Of a stretch of DNA of 42,555 bases, positions 32,206 to 42,555 are shown piece by piece (within the stretch, counting starts at the first letter, position 1; every line of letters starts with the position of its first letter). The stretch comes from an uncultured Spiribacter sp. (GTDB lineage Bacteria; Pseudomonadota; Gammaproteobacteria; Nitrococcales; Nitrococcaceae), in NCBI GenBank assembly GCA_913056145.1, contig CAJXMI010000008.1, positions 1 through 42,555 on the forward strand. The letters run 5' to 3'. Both the position numbers and the translations under genes were made by a program. Under the pieces are notes generated by a model. That model was not told the origin of the DNA. It ran no database searches and saw only the letters and a list, made by a program, of their open reading frames with translations.

Positions 32206-34143
32206 TCAGTGCTCGCTGGCGGGTTTACCAACGTCACCGCCCTGCTCGTCACTGGTGTCCGTGCCGCTCGAGCTCTCGGCCTCACCCGCCGGAGAGGACG
32301 GCCCGGAGGGACGATCCGCCTCCTTGGGCGGCCGCGGTGGCCGGCCTTTCATGATGTCGTCGATCTGGTCACGATCGATAGTCTCGAACTTCATGAGCGC
32401 ATCCGACATGGCATGGAGCACGTCCTGATTGTCTTCGAGGATAAGCTTGGCCTCGGAGTAGTTCTCCTCGACGATGCGCCGCACTTCCTCGTCGATCGCA
32501 TGCGCGGTCTCGTCCGAAATGACCTTGTGCTGGGTTACCTGATGCCCCAGGAACACCTCGCCTTCGTCCTCGCCGTAGGCAAGCGGCCCCATGCGATCGG
32601 ACAGGCCCCACTTGGTCACCATGTTGCGGGCAATATCGGTGACCCGCTGGATATCGTTCTGGGCCCCGGTCGTGACGCTCTCGGCGCCGAAGATCATTTC
32701 CTCGGCGATCCGGCCGCCAAACAACCCGCAAATAGAGCTGTTAAGCCGACGCTTGGTGTAGCTGTAGCGATCCTCTTCCGGGAGGAACATGGTGACACCC
32801 AGGGCGCGACCCCGCGGAATGATCGTGACCTTGTGCACCGGGTCATGCTCCGGCACCTTGAGGCCCACGATCGCGTGCCCCGCCTCGTGATAGGCAGTGA
32901 GACGCTTTTCGTCCTCGGTCATGACCATGGACTTGCGCTCGGCGCCCATCATGATCTTGTCCTTGGCGTCCTCGAAGTCCTGCTGATCGACCACGCGCTT
33001 GTTGCGCCGCGCGGCGAACAGCGCCGCCTCGTTGACCAGGTTGGCCAGATCGGCGCCGGAGAAGCCCGGGCAGCCCCGCGCGATGATGCGGGCATCGACA
33101 TCGTCGGCGATCGGGGTTTTGTTCATGTGAACCCGCAGGATCTGCTCGCGGCCCCGCACATCCGGCAACGGCACCACCACCTGCCGGTCGAAGCGGCCGG
33201 GACGCAGAAGGGCGGGGTCGAGTACGTCGGGCCGGTTGGTGGCCGCGATGACGATAATGCCCTCATTGCCCTCAAACCCGTCCATCTCGACGAGCATCTG
33301 GTTGAGGGTCTGCTCACGCTCGTCGTGGCCGCCGCCAAGACCGGCGCCACGCTGACGGCCAACGGCATCGAGCTCGTCGATAAAGATGATGCAGGGCGCC
33401 TGCTTCTTGGCCTGCGCGAACATGTCGCGGACCCGCGAGGCGCCCACGCCGACAAACATTTCGACGAAGTCGGAGCCCGAGATACTGAAAAAGGGCACCC
33501 GCGCCTCGCCGGCGATTGCCTTGGCAAGCAGGGTCTTGCCCGTGCCGGGCGGCCCCACCATCAGAACGCCGCGGGGGATGGTGCCCCCCAGGCGCTGGAA
33601 TTTGGAGGGATCGCGAAGGAATTCGACGAGCTCTACAACGTCCTGCTTGGCCTCTTCGACGCCCGCGACGTCCTTGAAGGTCACTTTGACCTGCTCATCG
33701 GACATCATCTTGGCGCGGCTCTTGCCAAACGACATGGCGCCACGGCCACCGCCGCCGCCCTGCATTTGACGCATGAAGTAAATCCACACGCCGATCAACA
33801 GCAGGAAGGGGAACCAGGAGATCAGGATCTGCAACAGCATGCTGCGCCCTTCCGGCGCCTCGGCGCGGATCGTGACGCCGTTGTTCATCAGCTGCCCGAT
33901 GAGCGCGTTGTTGTCGGTCTCGGGGCTGTAGGTGCTGAAGTTGGAGCCATCGGAGCGGGTCCCGCGGATAACCGGCCCTTTGACGGTAACCGATTCAACA
34001 CGGCCGCTGTCGATCTCGCCAAGGAACTGCGAGTACGGCACTTCTCGGGCGGTTGTGCCCTGATCCTGGAAATTGCTGAAGACGGACATCAGCACAACGG
34101 CGATGACCACCCAGAGGATCAGATTCTTTGCCATGTCGTTCAA
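32206..34143 (-). CDS. ftsH: ATP-dependent zinc metalloprotease FtsH
   Basis: [23 protein letters not shown] zinc motif, N-terminal TM; TTG start as in the track, or ATG at 34134 (MAKNLILW). Confidence 0.97.
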   Translation of the reverse strand: MNDMAKNLILWVVIAVVLMSVFSNFQDQGTTAREVPYSQFLGEIDSGRVESVTVKGPVIRGTRSDGSNFSTYSPETDNNALIGQLMNNGVTIRAEAPEGRSMLLQILISWFPFLLLIGVWIYFMRQMQGGGGGRGAMSFGKSRAKMMSDEQVKVTFKDVAGVEEAKQDVVELVEFLRDPSKFQRLGGTIPRGVLMVGPPGTGKTLLAKAIAGEARVPFFSISGSDFVEMFVGVGASRVRDMFAQAKKQAPCIIFIDELDAVGRQRGAGLGGGHDEREQTLNQMLVEMDGFEGNEGIIVIAATNRPDVLDPALLRPGRFDRQVVVPLPDVRGREQILRVHMNKTPIADDVDARIIARGCPGFSGADLANLVNEAALFAARRNKRVVDQQDFEDAKDKIMMGAERKSMVMTEDEKRLTAYHEAGHAIVGLKVPEHDPVHKVTIIPRGRALGVTMFLPEEDRYSYTKRRLNSSICGLFGGRIAEEMIFGAESVTTGAQNDIQRVTDIARNMVTKWGLSDRMGPLAYGEDEGEVFLGHQVTQHKVISDETAHAIDEEVRRIVEENYSEAKLILEDNQDVLHAMSDALMKFETIDRDQIDDIMKGRPPRPPKEADRPSGPSSPAGEAESSSGTDTSDEQGGDVGKPASEH

Positions 34144-34182
34144 GACGGCTTACCTCGAATCGTGGTTTAGATGTGAACCCTA

Positions 34183-34803
34183 CTACGCCAGAAAGCCGCG
34201 GGCCAGCAGGTAGACCTCCCGGCTGCGGTCACGCGAGGCACGGGGCTTGCGACTCTGGACGCGCTCAAAGCGCGCTCGCATTGCGGCCAGCAGTGCTTCG
34301 AACCCCTGTCCCTGAAACACTTTGACCAGCAGCGCGCCGCCCGGGTTCAGCCGATCGCCGCAGAAATCGAGCGCCAGCTCGGCCAGAAGCATCGCGCGGG
34401 GCTGATCGACAGCCTTCTGTCCCGATAGATTGGGGGCCATGTCCGATAATACAAGGTCGACACCGCGGCCGGCGAGCCGTTCGTCCAGCGCGGCAAGGCC
34501 TTCCGTCGCGGCAAAATCCCCCTGGATGAAGTCGACACCGGGCAGCTCGGGCATTGCCAGCAAGTCAATGGCAACGACATGGCCCTGCCGGCCAACGGCC
34601 TGCGCCGCGTATTCACTCCACCCCCCGGGCGCGGCGCCCAGATCGACAACGGTCTGCCCCGGCTGCAGAAGACCGTCCCGCGTATCGATTTCCTCAAGCT
34701 TGAACACCGCTCGCGAGCGCAGGCCGCGACGCTGCGCCTCGCGCACGAACGGATCGTTGAAATGCTCTTTGAGCCAGCGCTGGCTGCCCCGGCTGCGCGG
34801 CAT
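34183..34803 (-). CDS. rlmE: 23S rRNA (uridine(2552)-2'-O)-methyltransferase
   Basis: VVDLGAAPGGWSEYAAQ, VLSDMAPNLSG; upstream of ftsH. Confidence 0.96.
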   Translation of the reverse strand: MPRSRGSQRWLKEHFNDPFVREAQRRGLRSRAVFKLEEIDTRDGLLQPGQTVVDLGAAPGGWSEYAAQAVGRQGHVVAIDLLAMPELPGVDFIQGDFAATEGLAALDERLAGRGVDLVLSDMAPNLSGQKAVDQPRAMLLAELALDFCGDRLNPGGALLVKVFQGQGFEALLAAMRARFERVQSRKPRASRDRSREVYLLARGFLA

Positions 34804-35090
34804 CAGTGCCGCTCCCGATCGGCCGGGGTGGACGCGGCCGTACCCGGGTCCGCCGCCCGACCGCGGAGCTGCCGCCGCGTGGCCGCGCGCGTGCGCCAGG
34901 CCAGCCAGCCGCCAGCGCCAAAGCCGGCAAGCGCCAACAGCGCAAGCTCGACACCATGCCCCATATCGAGGCGAAACACGACGATCACGATACCCAGCAC
35001 CAGGCCGAGCACAATCGCGAGCTCGAGCTTGACCGCATCGAGCGGCCCCGCGTCGTTACTGGTAGCGGACCTCGATGATTTCGTAGGCAC
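34803..35090 (-). CDS. Small two-helix membrane protein, family not recognised
   Basis: GTG start at 35090 preceded by GGAGG with 5-nt spacing; 95 aa, TM-like [18 protein letters not shown] and [19 protein letters not shown]; stop TGA overlaps the rlmE ATG by 1 nt (TGATG). Confidence 0.65.
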   Translation of the reverse strand: MPTKSSRSATSNDAGPLDAVKLELAIVLGLVLGIVIVVFRLDMGHGVELALLALAGFGAGGWLAWRTRAATRRQLRGRAADPGTAASTPADRERH

Positions 35091-35528
35091 GCTGTCCTCC
35101 CGGGGCCTGGACATCAACCACCTCGCCCTCTTCCTTGCCGATGAGCGCCCGCGCGATGGGCGACTGCACGCTGATGAGCCCCGCCTTGATGTCGGCCTCG
35201 TCCTCGCCAACGATCTGGTAGGTCTTTTCAGTGCCATCTTCCTCGTCGGCCAGCACAACCGTCACGCCAAACACCACCTTGCCGTTGGCGGGCAGTGTGC
35301 TCACGTCGATAATCTGCGCATTCGCGAGCTTGGACTCGATTTCGGCGATACGCCCCTCGATAAAGCCCTGCTGCTCACGCGCGGCGTGATATTCGGCGTT
35401 TTCCTTGAGATCACCGTGCGCGCGCGCCTCGGCGATGGCCTTGATAACCGCCGGCCGGTCTTCCGACTTGAGCCGGTTCAGCTCATCGCGGAGTTTTTCC
35501 GCACCGCGCACGGTGAGCGGTGTCTTGC

Positions 35529-35532
<4 letters not shown>
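35056..35532 (-). CDS. greA: Transcription elongation factor GreA
   Basis: [62 protein letters not shown]; true start 35532; 4-bp overlap with carB. Confidence 0.97.
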
Positions 35533-38750
<3,218 letters not shown>

Positions 38751-38772
38751 GTTGGTTCAACCAGCCGGTGGT

Positions 38773-39924
38773 TCAGACGGACGCCGGGTGGGCGGCCATC
38801 AAATCGACAAAATGGGCGAAAAGCGGCGCGACATCATGCGGGCCGGGACTGGCCTCGGGGTGCCCCTGAAAGCTGAAGGCCGGCCGATCGGTAAGCTCAA
38901 TCCCCTGCAGGGTGCCGTCAAAAAGCGAGCGATTCATGACCCGGGCGTTGCCGGGCAGGGTATCGGCATCAATCGCAAAGCCGTGGTTCTGACTTGAGAT
39001 CATGACCCGCCCGTGATCGATGTCGAACACCGGGTGATTGGCGCCATGATGCCCGAATTTCATTTTAACGCTGCGCGCCCCGGCCGCGAGGCCGAGCAGC
39101 TGATGCCCCAGACAGATCCCGAACACGGGCAGCCCCGCCTCGAGGAACTGCCGGGTGGCCGCAATGGCATAGTCAAGCGGCTCGGGATCGCCCGGCCCGT
39201 TGGACAGGAAGACCCCGTGGGGCGCGAGGGCCAGCACCTCATCGGCTGGCGTTTGCGCCGGCACCACCGTTACCCGACAGCCGTGATCGACAAGCATGCG
39301 CAGGATATTGCGCTTGACCCCGAAATCGTAGGCCACCACATGCCAGGGAAGGTCGGCATCGGCCCGCGGCGCCGGCTCGGCCTCGTTGTGGTCAAGCGAC
39401 CAGGTGCCAAGCCGCCATTCATAGGCCTCGGCCGTGGTCACCGCCTGCACCAGGTCGCGACCGGCCAGATCGGGGTGGGCGCGCGCCCCGGCAATGGCCG
39501 CCTCGGGGGTGACATCGGGGCCGGCCATGATGCAGCCCTTTTGCGCCCCCTGTTCGCGCAGCAGACGCGTGAGCCGCCGGGTGTCGATGTCATGAATGCC
39601 GACCACCCCGTGCCGGGCCAGGTAGTCGGGCAGCGCCTCCTGCGCCCGCCAATTGCTCATGCGCACCGGCAGATCACGGATGATGAGCCCGGCAAGCTGC
39701 GGCCCGGCGGCCTCCTCATCGAGCCCCGTCACCCCGGTGTTGCCGATGTGTGGATAGGTCAGCGTGACCATCTGGCCATGGTAGGACGGGTCGGTGCAGA
39801 TCTCCTGATAGCCGGTCATGGCCGTGTTGAAACAGACCTCGCCGGCCGTCGTGCCGCGTGCGCCAAGCGCGCTGCCGTGGAAAACCGAACCGTCTTCGAG
39901 TGCCAGAATTGCGCTGTCGCTCAC
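38773..39924 (-). CDS. carA: Carbamoyl-phosphate synthase small subunit
   Basis: GTG start at 39924 ([22 protein letters not shown]) with upstream [17 protein letters not shown] glutaminase motif. The track start at 39996 would add 24 aa spanning a terminator hairpin. Confidence 0.93.
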   Translation of the reverse strand: MSDSAILALEDGSVFHGSALGARGTTAGEVCFNTAMTGYQEICTDPSYHGQMVTLTYPHIGNTGVTGLDEEAAGPQLAGLIIRDLPVRMSNWRAQEALPDYLARHGVVGIHDIDTRRLTRLLREQGAQKGCIMAGPDVTPEAAIAGARAHPDLAGRDLVQAVTTAEAYEWRLGTWSLDHNEAEPAPRADADLPWHVVAYDFGVKRNILRMLVDHGCRVTVVPAQTPADEVLALAPHGVFLSNGPGDPEPLDYAIAATRQFLEAGLPVFGICLGHQLLGLAAGARSVKMKFGHHGANHPVFDIDHGRVMISSQNHGFAIDADTLPGNARVMNRSLFDGTLQGIELTDRPAFSFQGHPEASPGPHDVAPLFAHFVDLMAAHPASV

Positions 39925-39949
39925 GCCAAGAACTTCCCCGTTTGCTCGC

Positions 39950-39980
39950 AAAAACGGGAGGGTCCGCAGAGCCCTCCCGT
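39950..39980 (-). terminator. Terminator-like hairpin in the carA leader (candidate attenuator)
   Basis: minus strand: ACGGGAGGG-CTCTGCGGA-CCCTCCCGTTTTT; 9-bp stem and 5 T, 26 nt upstream of the carA GTG. Confidence 0.75.
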
Positions 39981-39999
39981 CGATCAAATCCGCCATCGG

Positions 40000-40028
40000 A
40001 GTTTACGCCCGCGGCCAGAGTGTGTCCA
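40000..40028 (-). promoter_or_regulatory. Candidate sigma70 promoter for carAB
   Basis: TGGACA - 17 nt - TAAACT on the minus strand; predicted start around 39991-39995. Confidence 0.6.
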
Positions 40029-40124
40029 TTGTCTGACGGGGCCTTGCACCGAAGCGGTGCCAGCCGCTACCGTTACCGCCTTTGGTTGCCGCCCGGCGAC
40101 CCGCCAACCCGGTTTGACCCAAAC

Positions 40125-41063
40125 ATGAATGCGCTATCCCTGCGCCAGCTCAACAAGACGTATCCTGGCGGCGTAACTGCGTTGAAAGACGTGGATCTCG
40201 ACGTGCCTCCCGGCGATTTTTTTGGCCTCCTCGGGCCAAACGGCGCCGGCAAGACCACCATCATTGGCATTGTCGCCTCGCTGGTCCGGCCCACCTCGGG
40301 CTCGGTGTCGGTGTTTGGCCACGATATCGGCCGCAACCCCTGGGAGGCCAAGTCCAACCTGGGACTGGTACCGCAGGAGTTCAACTTCAATCAGTTCGAG
40401 ACGGTCAGCCAGATCGTGCTCAATCAGGCCGGCTATTACGGTATCGACCGTCGCACGGCCCGTGAGCGCGCCGAGCGCTACCTGCGCGAGCTCGACCTGT
40501 GGGGCAAACGCGACGCGAGCTCGCGGTCGCTCTCGGGTGGCATGAAGCGCCGGCTCATGATTGCACGGGCGCTGATTCACGAGCCCCGACTGCTGATCCT
40601 CGATGAGCCCACCGCCGGCGTCGACATCGAGCTGCGCCGTTCCATGTGGGATTTCTTGCGACAGATGAATGAGCGCGGCACCACCATCATCCTGACCACA
40701 CACTACCTGGAAGAGGCCGAGTCACTGTGCCGCAACATCGGCATTATCGATGGCGGGCAAATCGTCGAGAACACCGATGTCCGCACGCTGCTGAGCAAGC
40801 TCAAAAGCCAGAGCTTTCTGCTCGACATCAGCGCACCGGTCTCGCAGCTACCGGAGCTGCCCGATTTTTACGTCGTCCCGATCGATGAGCGCACGATCGA
40901 GGTCGAGATACATGGCGAGCAGACGCTGACGGATCTGTTTACGCATCTGAACGGCAGCGGCGTTACGGTGACCAGCATGAAAAACAAGTCCAATCGTCTT
41001 GAGGAGCTTTTTGTCCGCATGCTGGGCAAGCATGAGACGCCGGCCGTCACCGAGGAGGCCTGA
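40125..41063 (+). CDS. ABC transporter ATP-binding protein (YadG-like)
   Basis: MNALSLRQLNKTYPGGVTALKDVDLDVPPGDFFGLLGPNGAGKTT; signature SLSGGMKRR, Walker B LLILDEPTAGVD; true start 40125. Confidence 0.95.
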   Translation: MNALSLRQLNKTYPGGVTALKDVDLDVPPGDFFGLLGPNGAGKTTIIGIVASLVRPTSGSVSVFGHDIGRNPWEAKSNLGLVPQEFNFNQFETVSQIVLNQAGYYGIDRRTARERAERYLRELDLWGKRDASSRSLSGGMKRRLMIARALIHEPRLLILDEPTAGVDIELRRSMWDFLRQMNERGTTIILTTHYLEEAESLCRNIGIIDGGQIVENTDVRTLLSKLKSQSFLLDISAPVSQLPELPDFYVVPIDERTIEVEIHGEQTLTDLFTHLNGSGVTVTSMKNKSNRLEELFVRMLGKHETPAVTEEA

Positions 41064-41064
41064 C

Positions 41065-41856
41065 ATGGCTGCATTGTACCCGGCCTACCCCCGACAGACG
41101 CTGACCGCACTGCGCACCCTCGCCTGGAAAGAGACTCAGCGCTATCTACGCATCTGGGTTCAGACCCTGGTGCCGCCGGCAATCACCATGACCCTGTATT
41201 TCATTATCTTCGGCAACCTCATCGGCTCGCGCGTGGGTCCCATGGACGGCTATAGCTTCATGGAGTTCATTGCGCCGGGCATCATCATGATGGCGGTCAT
41301 TACCAATTCGTACACTAACGTCGTTTCGTCGTTTTTTGGCGCCAAATTCCAGCGCCACATCGAGGAGTTGCTGGTTTCCCCAACGCCCAATTACGTCATT
41401 CTGGCGGGTTATGTGGCCGGCGGTGTTGGCCGCGGCCTATTCACCGGCCTGATCGTCACCATCATTGCCAGCTTTTTTGCCGACCTGAGCATTCACAGTG
41501 TCCCGGTGACAGTCTCGGTTGTTTTCCTGACGGCGGTCTTATTCTCGATTGGAGGGTTCCTCAATGGGATGTTCGCCAAAAAGTTCGATGATATTGCCAT
41601 TGTGCCCACTTTCATTCTGACCCCCCTCACGTATCTGGGCGGGGTCTTTTACTCGGTATCCTTGCTACCTGATTTCTGGCAGGGGCTATCCCTTGCCAAC
41701 CCGATCCTGTATATGGTCAATGCGTTCCGTTATGGCATCCTTGGAAGCTCTGACATACCGCTTGGGATCGCCTATACACTGGTATTGGCCTTCATTGTGG
41801 CGGGTACCTGGCTGAGCCTGTGGCTGCTGCAACGCGGCACCGGGCTGCGCAGCTGA
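41065..41856 (+). CDS. ABC-2 type transporter permease (YadH-like)
   Basis: MAALYPAYPRQTLTALRTLAWKETQRYLRIWVQTLVPPAITMTLYFIIFG; directly follows the ATPase; true start 41065. Confidence 0.94.
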   Translation: MAALYPAYPRQTLTALRTLAWKETQRYLRIWVQTLVPPAITMTLYFIIFGNLIGSRVGPMDGYSFMEFIAPGIIMMAVITNSYTNVVSSFFGAKFQRHIEELLVSPTPNYVILAGYVAGGVGRGLFTGLIVTIIASFFADLSIHSVPVTVSVVFLTAVLFSIGGFLNGMFAKKFDDIAIVPTFILTPLTYLGGVFYSVSLLPDFWQGLSLANPILYMVNAFRYGILGSSDIPLGIAYTLVLAFIVAGTWLSLWLLQRGTGLRS

Positions 41857-41882
41857 GCGCGCCCCGCCGCAAGGACATCATA

Positions 41883-42555
41883 ATGAACCTCGAACGCACA
41901 CCGCTGCTGACCGATCTCTACGAGCTCACCATGCTCCAGACCTACTACGAGCATGACATGACCGGTGAGTCGGTCTTCGAGCTGTTCATGCGTCGCTCAC
42001 CCCGCCGGGGCTTTTACATTGCGGCCGGTCTCGAGCAGGGCGTCGAATGGCTCGAGCAGCTTCGTTTTAAACCGCATGAGCTTGAGTGGATGAAGCGCTC
42101 AGGGTTCTTCTCGAGCGACTTTGTCGATCGCATGGCGGCGTTCCGCTTCACCGGCCGGATGGCCGCCCTGCCCGAGGGGACGCCGTTTTTTGCCGAAGAG
42201 CCGGTGGTGCAGGTGGTCGCACCGCTGCCCGAGGCGCAGTTCATCGAATCGCGCCTGATGAACATCCTGCATTATCAAACGCTGATCGCCAGCAAGGCGG
42301 CCCGCTGCGTTATTGCCGCGGACTCCACACCGGTGATCGATTTTGGCATGCGCCGTGCCCATGGCGGCGAGGCCGGCACCTGGGCGGCCCGGGCCTGCTA
42401 TCTGGCCGGTTTCCAGGCGACGGCGACCTGCCTGGCAAGCGCCCGCTACGGCATCCCCGCCACCGGCACCATGGCCCACGCCTTTGTGTTGGCACACGAT
42501 CATGAGAGCGAGGCGTTCGAGCGTTTTGCCCGCAGCCACCCCGACAATGTCGTGC
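41883..42555 (+). CDS. Nicotinate phosphoribosyltransferase-like protein, 5' part; runs off the window
   Basis: ATG 41883: MNLERTPLLTDLYELTMLQTYYEHDMTGESVFELFMRRSPRRGFYIAAGLEQGVEWLEQL...DFGMRRAHGG; open to the window end, so missing from the ORF track. Confidence 0.88.
   Translation, partial: MNLERTPLLTDLYELTMLQTYYEHDMTGESVFELFMRRSPRRGFYIAAGLEQGVEWLEQLRFKPHELEWMKRSGFFSSDFVDRMAAFRFTGRMAALPEGTPFFAEEPVVQVVAPLPEAQFIESRLMNILHYQTLIASKAARCVIAADSTPVIDFGMRRAHGGEAGTWAARACYLAGFQATATCLASARYGIPATGTMAHAFVLAHDHESEAFERFARSHPDNVV

Noticed and set aside
31603-34170. 855-aa plus-strand ORF antisense to ftsH/folP
   Set aside because: Composition (His/Arg/Asp/Leu-rich, no recognisable motif) fits a stop-free antisense shadow of GC-rich codon-biased genes; opposite frame holds unambiguous FtsH and FolP

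Overview
This is a dense housekeeping region from a high-GC gammaproteobacterium (possibly Ectothiorhodospiraceae-like, by gestalt only). I saw no mobile element, CRISPR array or rRNA. Nearly everything from 5 to 40 kb is on the minus strand. In transcription order it reads carA-carB-greA-(small membrane protein)-rlmE-ftsH-folP-glmM-tpiA-secG-tRNA-Leu(GAG)-nuoABCDEFGHIJKLMN-DUF2818-tRNA-fMet-rimP-nusA-infB-rbfA-truB-rpsO-pnp. The left flank carries the 3' end of an ActP-like sodium/solute symporter, a cNMP/CBS/nucleotidyltransferase (DUF294) protein, a stand-alone receiver protein and a membrane protein fusing a degenerate histidine-kinase-like region to an intact DEDDh exonuclease. The right flank carries a YadGH-like ABC exporter and the 5' part of a nicotinate phosphoribosyltransferase gene. 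Best leads: (1) the receiver / pseudokinase-exonuclease / DUF294 / symporter island; (2) an intrinsic-terminator-like hairpin between a candidate promoter and carA, suggesting attenuation; (3) an initiator tRNA with an apparent U1-U72 mismatch; (4) tandem terminators between tRNA-fMet and rimP; (5) a 95-aa two-helix ORF with its own Shine-Dalgarno inside the 3' end of greA. No computation or database search was run; all calls come from reading the sequence and the supplied ORF track.
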